Below are positions 7,527-15,129 of a stretch of 49,812 nt of DNA, piece by piece. Every line of letters begins with the position of its first letter. The first letter of the stretch is position 1. This DNA comes from Cyanobacteria bacterium FACHB-63. GTDB lineage: Bacteria; Cyanobacteriota; Cyanobacteriia; Leptolyngbyales; Leptolyngbyaceae. The stretch is taken from NCBI GenBank assembly GCA_014695255.1, contig JACJNX010000173.1, forward strand, positions 1 to 49,812. Direction: 5' to 3'. The notes beneath the pieces are model-generated. The model was given only the letters and a program-made list of their open reading frames with translations. It searched no databases and was not told where the DNA came from. A program made the translations under genes and the position numbers.

Positions 7527-7668
7527 TGTTAGATGACAATGAGACAGTCAGGCAATGACGGGGACTTAGACGGGTAGAACGCATCCTCACTCCAAGTCTC
7601 AGTTATTGCCGCGTCAGAAAGAAAAAGACACGCTGAAACCATTCCGATTGCGAGTGGAGTGGAGCAGC

Positions 7669-9399
7669 GTGCCGAGAAAGATTGAAACTTATCAAATTCG
7701 AGTCTACATGAATGCACGAGAACTGGGCTTAACGCAAGTCGAAGCCGCAAGAATCGCTGAATTTTCAGAACGCACCGGACAACGCATCGAAGCGGGCGAC
7801 CACCAACCGAATCGGGGGCGAGTCCGGGATTGGCGAAGTTGTCCTGACCCATTAGCTGGGGTGTGGGAGACCGAGTTAGAACCAATGCTGAAAGCCACCC
7901 CTGCGCTTCAGCCGATGACGTTATTTGAGTGGCTGCAAGAGCACTATCCGGGCAAGTATCCACAAGTGCTTCGCACCCTACAACGCCGAGTTGCAGCGTG
8001 GAAAGCCTTACATAGCAACGCCAAAGACGTAATGTTTGAGCTACGCCATGAACCGGGGATGATGGGCTTATCCGACTTCACTGAACTCAAAGGGATTGAA
8101 ATCACCATTGCAGGCAAACCATTTGAGCATCTGCTGTACTATTATCGTCTTGCTTACAGTGGGTGGCAGTACGCCCAAATCATTCAGGGCGGTGAAAGCT
8201 TCATCGCTCTCTCCGAAGGCTTGCAGAATGCCTTGTTTGCTTGTGGGGGTGTGCCCAAGCAGCATCGCACTGATAGCCTAAGTGCTGCCTACCGCAACAT
8301 GGGCGACGTGCGAAATAAACCGTTAACCCGATTGTACGATGAGCTATGCCACCACTATCGCCTGCAACCGACACGCAACAATACGGGGATTGCTCACGAA
8401 AATGGGGCAATTGAATCACCCCACGGACATCTGAAGAATCGGATTAAGCAAGCGCTGCTGTTACGGGGTAGCAATAATTTTGCAACCATTGCTGAGTATC
8501 AGGAATTGATCAATGGTGCCATTGACAAACTCAATGCTCAACACACTGCCAAGATTGAGGAAGAGAAACAGTATCTGCAACCATTGCCCAAACACCGAGT
8601 TGCAGACTATGAAGTCCTGACGGCAGCGGTCAGTTGTCGCAGTACGATTGACGTGCGCTGCGTTCTCTACACCGTTCCCGCTCGACTGATTGGGCGACAA
8701 TTGGAACTCCGCTTACATCACGATCGCATTCTCGGTTTTCTCGGCAATCAGCAGGTCGTGGAATTGCCGCGATTGCGAGTCACCGATAGCGAGAAGCGTC
8801 GAACGCGCTGTATCAACTACCGCCATGTGGCAGAAGGACTGCGCCGCAAACCGAGAGCGTTCTTGTACTGTACTTGGCAACACGAGCTGTTACCGAACGA
8901 TACCTGGCGGGATCTGTGGCAGCAATTAAAAGCGCAGTTTGACCTCGACAGTGCAGCGGTGCTGATGGTGGAAGCCTTGTACATTGCCGCGACTCAGGAC
9001 AAAGAAGTCGCTGTTGCAGACTATCTCCAGACACAACTGGAAGCAGCGACTTTGACCCTAGTGGGATTGCGCCGCTACTTCCAATTGTTCAACGACTTGA
9101 ACTTGCCAACTTTGACCATTGCCCAACACGACCTCTCAAACTATGACCAACTCTTGCGAAACACCCCTAGCCACCACGCCGTATCAGAACCTCAGCCGTC
9201 ACCTCAAACGCCTGCACCTGTCTCATATGCTGACCCACTGGGAGAGCGTCGAACAGCAAGCGATGCAAGAGGGATGGTCTTACGCTCAGTTTTTGCTGGC
9301 TCTGTGCGAGTTGGAAGCGCAACGCCGCTGGAATGTCCGCCTACAACGCGCCCTCTTAGAGGCTCAACTGCCAAGCGGAAAAACGGTTTCCAACTTTGA
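7669..9399 (+). CDS. istA: IS21-family transposase IstA
   Basis: The product is 576 aa from a GTG at 7669 (PRKIETYQIRVYMNARELGL). The reading frame is open back to 7606, but those residues are not typical. An N-terminal helix-turn-helix (GLTQVEAARIAEFSERTGQR) is followed by an RNase-H-fold DDE core with D136 (SDFTELK), D202 (HRTDSLSAAY) and E249 (GAIESPHGHLK), all present. IstA normally ends near the YDQLL motif, where istB begins. Here the frame runs about 80 codons further through istB, and that tail (PSPQTPAPVSYADPLGERRT) is probably non-native read-through after loss of a stop. IstA cuts and joins the IS ends with help from IstB. Confidence 0.9.
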   Translation: MPRKIETYQIRVYMNARELGLTQVEAARIAEFSERTGQRIEAGDHQPNRGRVRDWRSCPDPLAGVWETELEPMLKATPALQPMTLFEWLQEHYPGKYPQVLRTLQRRVAAWKALHSNAKDVMFELRHEPGMMGLSDFTELKGIEITIAGKPFEHLLYYYRLAYSGWQYAQIIQGGESFIALSEGLQNALFACGGVPKQHRTDSLSAAYRNMGDVRNKPLTRLYDELCHHYRLQPTRNNTGIAHENGAIESPHGHLKNRIKQALLLRGSNNFATIAEYQELINGAIDKLNAQHTAKIEEEKQYLQPLPKHRVADYEVLTAAVSCRSTIDVRCVLYTVPARLIGRQLELRLHHDRILGFLGNQQVVELPRLRVTDSEKRRTRCINYRHVAEGLRRKPRAFLYCTWQHELLPNDTWRDLWQQLKAQFDLDSAAVLMVEALYIAATQDKEVAVADYLQTQLEAATLTLVGLRRYFQLFNDLNLPTLTIAQHDLSNYDQLLRNTPSHHAVSEPQPSPQTPAPVSYADPLGERRTASDARGMVLRSVFAGSVRVGSATPLECPPTTRPLRGSTAKRKNGFQL

Positions 9400-9964
9400 C
9401 TTCTCGCACTGCCCGAACTTCAATTCCGCCCCCTTGATGCAACTTGCCGACGATCCAAGTTGGCTTACTCGCGCTGAGAACTTATTGTTGTTCGGGGCAA
9501 GCGGAGTCGGGAAATCACACTTAGCAGCGGCAGTCTCACGTCGCATGATTGAGTTTGGCAAACGGGTCAAGTTCTGTTCGGCGCTCGCCTTGGTGCAACA
9601 GTTGCAGCAGGCAAAACTGCACCTTCAACTGCAACTGCTGCTGAAAAAGCTGGACCGTTTTGATCTGCTTGTCCTCGACGATCTGGGCTATGTCAAAAAG
9701 ACTGAGGCTGAAACCTCTGTATTGTTTGAGTTGATTGCTCATCGGTATGAGCGTAAGAGTTTGCTCATCACAGCCAATCAGCCCTTCAGCCAGTGGGATA
9801 CGATCTTCACCGATTCAATGATGACCGTTGCGGCAGTAGACCGACTCGTTCATCATGCTTTGATTGTCGAGATTGACAGCGAGAGTTACCGCAAATCCGC
9901 AGCGACCACGCGCTCGACGACTGCAACCACCGCTGAAACTGTCGTTCAGTCCAAGCGGTCCTAA
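9143..9964 (+). CDS. istB: IS21-family helper ATPase IstB
   Basis: The product is 273 aa from the ATG at 9143 (MTNSCETPLATTPYQNLSRH), which overlaps the YDQLL codons of istA as is usual in IS21. It is a DnaC-like AAA+ ATPase. Walker A is GASGVGKSHLAAAV with K124, Walker B is DLLVLDDLGYV, and a sensor-like LLITANQPFSQW follows. IstB assembles on target DNA and activates IstA. The C-terminal tail is unusually threonine-rich (AATTRSTTATTAETVV) and ends at the first unit of the 18-bp repeat array. Confidence 0.9.
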   Translation: MTNSCETPLATTPYQNLSRHLKRLHLSHMLTHWESVEQQAMQEGWSYAQFLLALCELEAQRRWNVRLQRALLEAQLPSGKTVSNFDFSHCPNFNSAPLMQLADDPSWLTRAENLLLFGASGVGKSHLAAAVSRRMIEFGKRVKFCSALALVQQLQQAKLHLQLQLLLKKLDRFDLLVLDDLGYVKKTEAETSVLFELIAHRYERKSLLITANQPFSQWDTIFTDSMMTVAAVDRLVHHALIVEIDSESYRKSAATTRSTTATTAETVVQSKRS

Positions 9965-10060
9965 TTGTCGTTTCGATCTTCATTGTCATTTCGATCTTCA
10001 TTGTCATTTCGATCTTTATTGTCATTTCGATCTTCGTTCTCGTTTCGATCTTCGTTGTCG
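9964..10060. repeat. 18-bp tandem repeat array
   Basis: Five consecutive 18-bp units (TTTCGATCTTCATTGTCA and variants) start at 9971, 9989, 10007, 10025 and 10043, preceded by a 7-bp partial unit. The first two units are identical; the later ones differ at one to four positions. The array touches the istB stop codon. Inverted, the unit contains ATGACAATGA, which also occurs at the IS left end, and GATCGAAATG, which is in the hairpins at 6802 and 6947. It could be a set of transposase-binding sites. The open frames across it encode simple NDNEDR or SFRSSL repeats and are probably chance products. Confidence 0.85.
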
Positions 10061-10206
10061 CGCTGGAGAGATTCGTCTTCAGCGCCATTTCCGTTTGCGA
10101 TGGTTGCACTGATATTTTCTGTTTGTGATTGTGAGTTAGAACTGTTAGGTTTTATTTTTGCAAATCTGTCTTTGTCACTGTCGCGACTCGAATGTGGTCT
10201 TGACAT

Positions 10207-10484
10207 TTAATACCCTGCAAACTTTGCTGTTGAGAGACGCCCCCTCTCACCGAACACCACCTGATTCCTCGTCAAAAGACGAACTGCAAGGGTCTCCATC
10301 CTAACCTCACGATTAAAACCTGAGTAGTCCTATTCCTTGAAGGATGGAGAATAATTGTGCGCTGACGGAAGCCTTGCAACCAAAGTTTGTCAGGTTTGAG
10401 GTATTTTTCTCTGTCTTTTACGTCAGGGCACTACATTCTGGCCTAATTATGTCTTGAATGATGTTGATTAGGCAGGAGGTTTAG
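10207..10484. other. Intergenic stretch with an inverted repeat, no gene recognised
   Basis: TCTCCATCCT (10293-10302) pairs perfectly with AGGATGGAGA (10341-10350) across a 38-nt loop. CTGACG and CGTCAG also face each other around 10363-10427. I see no coding signal on either strand. A structured RNA or the edge of a decayed element is possible but unsupported. Confidence 0.4.
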
Positions 10485-10550
10485 GTGAAGCCTAGACTAG
10501 ATAGGGCTTTAAAGTACCGCCTATGTAATGCTGCGAGATTTCGCCAATAA
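10485..10550 (+). CDS. Possible 21-aa leader peptide
   Basis: A GTG at 10485 stands five bases after AGGAGG (10474-10479), the strongest ribosome site in this intergenic region. The frame runs 21 codons to TAA and overlaps the start of the ORF at 10528. The peptide (MKPRLDRALKYRLCNAARFR plus Q) is basic and resembles nothing I know. It may be translationally coupled to the following ORF or simply be chance. Confidence 0.2.
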   Translation: MKPRLDRALKYRLCNAARFRQ

Positions 10551-10674
10551 AATTAAAAAAGGTTTCGGCTCGACCAGAAGTGCTGTGCGTAAGCAATTTT
10601 GGAAAATGAACATCGTGGTAGAAAAACTAATTCTGTACATCGGGTATCTCTTCTATCAGTATCAGTCTCTTTAA
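10528..10674 (+). CDS. Possible 48-aa small protein, unknown
   Basis: The frame from ATG 10528 encodes a basic N-terminus (FANKIKKGFGSTRSAVRKQF) and a hydrophobic, tyrosine-rich C-terminus (IVVEKLILYIGYLFYQYQSL). The overall shape is an amphipathic segment plus a short membrane-like helix. It overlaps the 21-aa leader frame by 23 bases. It has no recognised family. Coding status rests only on the leader's good ribosome site and the unusual composition. Confidence 0.2.
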   Translation: MLRDFANKIKKGFGSTRSAVRKQFWKMNIVVEKLILYIGYLFYQYQSL

Positions 10675-10859
10675 TGGTAACTATTTATACCAACTAGCGG
10701 CTAGGGCTAAAAAGCTTAAGTGTGTAACAGTTTGTGAATGAGCCAATTTCGAGGAAGATTGGAATTGTGCAACTAGATAACCTCCCGCTTGCGTTTTGGC
10801 ATTATTTCTCAATAACGATGGCATAGGTTAGAGGTTGCTCTCTATAGTAAAGAAGACAT

Positions 10860-12212
10860 TTATAGAATCTTTCCTGATTTACTTAATTCTCGTTTAATAG
10901 CGTAAATTAGGTCTGTTTCTTGAACCATTTTATTGCCTTTCTGCAATGCTTGTAGGCAGCAATGCTGGACTACATTCATAATGTCGGCTCCAGTCAATTC
11001 ATAGGTGTTTGACAGTACACGAAGGTCTACTGTATTGGCCGGTTTAAGTTGAGAGGGGAAAGCCCTTTGCCACAATTGTAGCCGCTCTCTTGTGTTGGGC
11101 AAGGGAAAATGGATGAGGGACTGAAAGCGACGGATGAAAGCGTCATCAATGTTGCTCTTAAAGTTGGAAGCCAGGATGACTAATCCATCGTAATTTTCGA
11201 CCCGCTGCAGCAGATAACTGACTTCCTGGTTGGCATATTTGTCGTGGGCATCACGGACGTTGGTGCGTTTACCGAAGAGAGCATCGGCTTCATCAAAGAA
11301 CAAAATCCAATCCTTACTTTCGGCACGGGCGAAGAGGTTGGATAGATTTTTTTCAGTTTCACCAATATATTTTGATACCAACATGGAAATGTCTATTTTA
11401 TAGACATCTTTGCCAGTGTATTTGCCCAGGAGGCTGGTTGTAAGGGTTTTGCCTGTTCCTGGAGGACCGTGAAAAAGGGCACGGTATCCCAGCTTGAGTT
11501 TTCGCTTCATGCCCCAGTCATGCAGAATGGTTGGACCATGTTTAATCCAGGCTTCCAAGTCATGGATCTGCTGTAGGGTTTGGGCATTCAGGATCAGGTC
11601 TTCCCATTCCATTTCAGTGGTGATGCGCTGGGCTGGAAAGCGTAGGCTGAAATGGGGACGAGTAAAGTGCCCCTGGGTAAAGAGATCAACGTAATCTTGA
11701 TTCATAACCAGCTTACCGCTCATGAGCGGTTCTCCTTCAGCCGGTGGATCAAGATAGAGAACATGTTCACGGGCAAAGGGGTGCTCCTCGCTGAAGAGGT
11801 GTTGGAGATGGAGGCGATCGCCCAACCCATGACCTCCCAGCATAAAAAGCACCGTTTCTCCAGTGGGTAAAAAGCCTCGATGGGATTTGCCTCGCCAACC
11901 ACCGATTTGGGGGTAGTCTCCTGCTTGAGGAAGTTGAGCGGTAATTGTTTGGTCAAAAAAATCAGGTTGTAAATGGGGAGCCAGAGCAATGAGGAGGGTG
12001 AGTTGCTCAACAAGATCCAATTGATGCTGGCGAATAAAGCCAGTGAGGGTTGTGTCAAGCGTTAGCCAATCAGCAGGAGGACTAGGCATCGCAGCCTTGG
12101 ATGAAGAATCGTCTCCAAAGTAGGTTGAAATGCGCCAATGGATGACCTCTGTCAGGTAGGTCAGCGTCGTTTCCAGGGTTTGGAGGTTGGGCGATGAGGG
12201 GATCTGTTTCAC
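10860..12212 (-). CDS. eCIS AAA+ ATPase (Afp15/Pvc15 type)
   Basis: The product is 450 aa. The C-terminal half is a AAA+ ATPase: Walker A GPPGTGKT (G249-T256), Walker B ILFFDEADAL with D307-E308, an arginine-finger-like AFIRRFQSLIHFPLP, and a C-terminal helical lid (LTGADIMNVVQHCC). The first 220 residues are the variable N-domain. In Afp and PVC the equivalent protein is cytosolic, needed for assembly or cargo loading, and not part of the finished particle. It is the last gene of the operon, and its start overlaps the stop of the small DUF4157 gene by four bases (ATGA), which points to coupled translation with a cargo-linked protein. Confidence 0.9.
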   Translation of the reverse strand: MKQIPSSPNLQTLETTLTYLTEVIHWRISTYFGDDSSSKAAMPSPPADWLTLDTTLTGFIRQHQLDLVEQLTLLIALAPHLQPDFFDQTITAQLPQAGDYPQIGGWRGKSHRGFLPTGETVLFMLGGHGLGDRLHLQHLFSEEHPFAREHVLYLDPPAEGEPLMSGKLVMNQDYVDLFTQGHFTRPHFSLRFPAQRITTEMEWEDLILNAQTLQQIHDLEAWIKHGPTILHDWGMKRKLKLGYRALFHGPPGTGKTLTTSLLGKYTGKDVYKIDISMLVSKYIGETEKNLSNLFARAESKDWILFFDEADALFGKRTNVRDAHDKYANQEVSYLLQRVENYDGLVILASNFKSNIDDAFIRRFQSLIHFPLPNTRERLQLWQRAFPSQLKPANTVDLRVLSNTYELTGADIMNVVQHCCLQALQKGNKMVQETDLIYAIKRELSKSGKIL

Positions 12213-12925
12213 GCTAAAGAGGAGTGATCGCTTGCCTTCTGACCCATTACGGTTGCTTCTCGTTCCAGACCTGGATTGTCATTCACACCGATTCCTTTTG
12301 TTTGCATGGTAGGTTCCACACGTCCCTTTTCCTGCTGCACCACATGCCAGGCTTCGTGGGGTAGATGCTTTTCTTGCCCTGGAGCAAGGTAGATATTTGT
12401 GCCTTGGGTATAGGCTAGGGCTTTCATCTGAGCAGGTTTAGGAGAATTGTAGTGAACTTTGACATCATCCATAGCGATACCTGAGAGGGCTTCAATACCA
12501 GCTTTGAGGCGATCGGGTAACCCCATTGCTTGCTCCTGCTCTTCATCCGCATAGCCGGGATGAATGGTCACTCTCGATTGAAGAGGCTTTTTTCCCGTAG
12601 AATCATCCTGTTTTTGAACGGGTTCTTCTTCCTTTGTTTGCTTTTGAACAGCCTTTTCTTCTTCTTTCATTTGCTTTTGAACAGGCTGTTCCTGCTCCAT
12701 TGCTTGCTTTTGGACAGGTTCTTCTTCCTTCGCCTGTTTCTGAACCGGTTGTTCGTCCTCCGGTTTGCTCTGTTTTTGCACAGGTTCTTCTTCCTTCGTT
12801 TGTTTTTGAATCGGTTGACGAGATGGATTAAAGAAAGCCGGAGTTACCTGTGCCTTATCAAGAAAAAGACCCTGAATCTCAGGAGAAGAAGGTGCTTTGC
12901 GGTGGTATCGAGTACGAAAGCCCAT
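12209..12925 (-). CDS. Small DUF4157 (eCIS core domain) protein with PVQKQ repeats
   Basis: The product is 238 aa. Residues 38-105 are seven or so repeats of about 8-11 residues built on EEEPVQKQ, rich in Gln, Lys and Glu and probably unstructured. Residues 133-215 are a DUF4157 domain (LPDRLKAGIEALSGIAMDDV) with a zincin-like HEAWH at 190-194, and GVNDNPGLEREATVMG follows. DUF4157 proteins are strongly linked to eCIS loci, and the domain is proposed as a leader for cargo. No separate toxin domain follows here, so it could be a loading adaptor, a processed leader or a minimal cargo. It overlaps the ATPase gene by 4 bp. Confidence 0.85.
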   Translation of the reverse strand: MGFRTRYHRKAPSSPEIQGLFLDKAQVTPAFFNPSRQPIQKQTKEEEPVQKQSKPEDEQPVQKQAKEEEPVQKQAMEQEQPVQKQMKEEEKAVQKQTKEEEPVQKQDDSTGKKPLQSRVTIHPGYADEEQEQAMGLPDRLKAGIEALSGIAMDDVKVHYNSPKPAQMKALAYTQGTNIYLAPGQEKHLPHEAWHVVQQEKGRVEPTMQTKGIGVNDNPGLEREATVMGQKASDHSSLA

Positions 12926-13015
12926 TGTAGGTTTACCTTTGTAAACAATCCAACTGATATTTATTCTATGAGGTGATTTAACGTAGCGATCGTCGTTTTA
13001 ACAAAAAGGTACTCA

Positions 13016-14287
13016 TCAGGCTAGGTTGGGCTGCTCAGCCATTTGAATGGCATCGACTGGTGGCATTCCCTCAAGAACCGCCTGAATGCCAGGAAGGTAG
13101 TGATCGATTGTCAAAACATTGGTATAAACCAGTGATTTGATCAGGGCTGGGGTGATGTGAGAATATTTCATACCTGCTTCGTGAGCGCCCGTTACATCAA
13201 GACTAGTTTTGAAACGAATTTCGCCAGAGTCAAAGTCAAGTTCAAAATTGCCGATCTCCATACCAGAGTTGGCACGAGTGAGAAATTCGGCGATCGCATT
13301 TATATTAGTAGATGGTATTTCTAACGGACAAATGGAATAGAACAAGAACCGTTGATACTCTTCGTTTGCTAGAGCGAAACAATTCCATTCTCCATGGTTG
13401 CCTTTGAAAGCAAGGCGCAAAACGGGTTTTCCCTGAAGTTTAGTAAATTCCCAGTCTTCTTCAGAGAAGAAATTGAGCATTGCCTGGTAGATTTCGCCCT
13501 TTGAGTGAGCTTTTGTCTTGCTGATTGGTTGATTTGGCTCAACCCAGTTCTCGAATACATGGGTAACTTCCGAAAAAAAGTCTGCGATTGCGGTTTCCGT
13601 CTGTTTTAAAAGCTCCGTTTCATCCCAATTCTTTAAATCTTTGGAAATCTTCTCAAGCACCTCCGAAAGCACTTGCTCTGCTTTGGCAAAATTAGCTTCA
13701 TTTCGGTCTTTGAGAAATTGTTCCATTGCGTCAGAAAACTGACCATTGGAGATTGCCTCTGGCGTTAAATTAACAGGATTAAGATACGACCAGAAGGTGC
13801 GATAACCAATTTCGCCCGATTCCAAATTCTGTTTGACCTTGAGGGCAAACCAGCTTTCGGTTAGAAGCAATGGATTGATGTTCTGATCCGGCACATCAGA
13901 TTTTGATCGTTTTTTAGCATGTTTAGGAACGAAGTTTTTTTGAGAGCAAGAGATAAGATACGCTATTGCACTTTCTGAATCGGTTACGTACTCTGTTAAT
14001 TGAGATAGAAGTTGAGGCTGTAAAGTGGCTTCAATTTCAATATCAGCTTCACTATGAAATTCCAAAACATTCAGAGAACCTCGTAATTCTTGCTTAAGAT
14101 TAAAGAATGATTCAGTATCAATTTGTTGATAAAGATCTGAGGTTACTTGGAATGTGAGACGGCATTCAGAAAGAGTACTGCCTTGTTCAATTAAATCAAG
14201 ATTCACAACCCGTGGCTGTAGAGATGAACCAGAAGAATTAAAGAAAACAAGTTCTCGCATCTGAATTTGATCCGTAGAATCAGTCAT
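13016..14287 (-). CDS. YbjN-domain protein, candidate effector chaperone
   Basis: The product is 423 aa. Residues 262-410 fit the YbjN family (IYQAMLNFFSEEDWEFTKLQ, then FYSICPLEIPSTNINAIAEF and LDFDSGEIRFKTSLDV). The YbjN fold resembles type III secretion chaperones. Residues 1-110 form a beta-rich N-domain I do not recognise, and 150-260 look helical. The gene sits between the SUKH-like gene and the small DUF4157 gene in the cargo module. A chaperone role for the large effector is inferred from fold and position; a structural role cannot be excluded. Confidence 0.6.
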   Translation of the reverse strand: MTDSTDQIQMRELVFFNSSGSSLQPRVVNLDLIEQGSTLSECRLTFQVTSDLYQQIDTESFFNLKQELRGSLNVLEFHSEADIEIEATLQPQLLSQLTEYVTDSESAIAYLISCSQKNFVPKHAKKRSKSDVPDQNINPLLLTESWFALKVKQNLESGEIGYRTFWSYLNPVNLTPEAISNGQFSDAMEQFLKDRNEANFAKAEQVLSEVLEKISKDLKNWDETELLKQTETAIADFFSEVTHVFENWVEPNQPISKTKAHSKGEIYQAMLNFFSEEDWEFTKLQGKPVLRLAFKGNHGEWNCFALANEEYQRFLFYSICPLEIPSTNINAIAEFLTRANSGMEIGNFELDFDSGEIRFKTSLDVTGAHEAGMKYSHITPALIKSLVYTNVLTIDHYLPGIQAVLEGMPPVDAIQMAEQPNLA

Positions 14288-14458
14288 TGAATCCCCTTGC
14301 TAGTAAAGTTTCAGTTTTGATTATTCCATCTGCGATCGCGCAGAACCTCAGTCACTTGGCTTCCCGCGAAGAAGGATTGCACTATTGATTCAATGAATTA
14401 CGTTGTTACCAACGCACCCTGAAAGATCAGCAATCGTACTGGTGCAGCGTATCCAAGC

Positions 14459-15085
14459 CTAAATCTTGAATCGGTTATATTTCTGAACATACTCTTGCCA
14501 GCTAAAGCTTGGAAATAGCTTTGGCATCCATTCCTTAAAACGCTCACTAACAGGATTTTCTTGTCCCTCTAAGATTTCTATAACCGCATATTGCCAATAT
14601 AAAAAACCTTTAGATGCTACTAGCATTTGAATATACCCAGTAATATCTAAATCTAAATTCGTAGGCTCTCCTTCAAAGTTATATAGGTATAAGGAAACAT
14701 CTTGTTGGCTGCTTTCATTCAAAAATGCTCCGACACAGGCTTCATCAATAAAAAAGTCAATTGGATGAAAATATCTAATCCTCTCCTGCTCAGCGGTAAA
14801 ATCAAAATAAACCACTCCTCTCCAATCTTGAAGTATTTTTTGCAAGGACAATATTTTGACAACTCCTTTAATATCTGGCTCTTCTCCCTCGATCGACCAT
14901 TCAATATTTAAACCATTCAGTTCTTGATGAAAGTCAAAGATACTGCTAGGCGTTACTTTCTTTACAATTTCCCTTTCTTTCTTTTTCAAACGTAAAGGCA
15001 TTTGAGTATTCATAGCTCTTAATCTAGTGTTGTTCTTCAAGTCGGTAATAAGGTCACTGATTAGTGTCAAAAACACAATACTCAT
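14459..15085 (-). CDS. SMI1/KNR4 (SUKH)-like protein, candidate immunity protein
   Basis: The product is 208 aa from the ATG at 15085 (AAGGA lies upstream); an in-frame ATG at 15013 would drop a hydrophobic 24-residue start. The pattern FHQELNGLNIEWSIEG, then VKILSLQKILQDWRG, FHPIDFFIDEACVG and ITGYIQMLVASKGFLYWQ follows the SUKH layout. SUKH proteins commonly neutralise nuclease toxins encoded next to them. The gene begins 44 bp after the stop of the nuclease-bearing effector, the classic order toxin then immunity. The family call is from pattern memory and the protective role is inference. Confidence 0.6.
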   Translation of the reverse strand: MSIVFLTLISDLITDLKNNTRLRAMNTQMPLRLKKKEREIVKKVTPSSIFDFHQELNGLNIEWSIEGEEPDIKGVVKILSLQKILQDWRGVVYFDFTAEQERIRYFHPIDFFIDEACVGAFLNESSQQDVSLYLYNFEGEPTNLDLDITGYIQMLVASKGFLYWQYAVIEILEGQENPVSERFKEWMPKLFPSFSWQEYVQKYNRFKI

Positions 15086-15129
15086 CGCTTCTGATTCCTT
15101 AACTAAAACATTCCTGATTGATCGTTTTG

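Larger units (their letters stand above)
7527..10060 (+). mobile_element. IS21-family insertion sequence (right end uncertain)
   Basis: The element carries istA and istB in the usual order and orientation. The left tip is placed at TGTTAGATGACAATGAGA (7527), because an integrase reading frame is interrupted precisely there. The decamer ATGACAATGA near this tip recurs, inverted, in the 18-bp tandem repeats at 9964-10060. IS21 elements carry several transposase-binding repeats near their ends, so those repeats are taken as part of the right end. I could not find a clean matching terminal CA or a target-site duplication, so the right boundary is a guess. Confidence 0.65.

Noticed and set aside
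7324-7590. An intact 88-aa protein
   Set aside because: Its first 21 codons are IS21 end sequence, the middle is integrase-like and the rest is unrelated, so it is a chance frame across a junction.
9964-10060. CRISPR array
   Set aside because: The 18-bp units are directly contiguous with no spacers, and no cas genes are present.
9961-10206. Minus-strand 81-codon frame ending in NDNEDR repeats
   Set aside because: The repeated part is just the 18-bp DNA array read as protein, it runs into the istB stop, and the plus strand gives an equally repetitive frame. No ribosome site or family match.
12530-12976. Plus-strand Leu/Phe-rich frame that looks like a membrane protein
   Set aside because: It is the antisense of the PVQKQ repeat region; Gln/Lys/Glu codons read backwards give Leu/Phe. 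The DUF4157 gene on the other strand is well supported.
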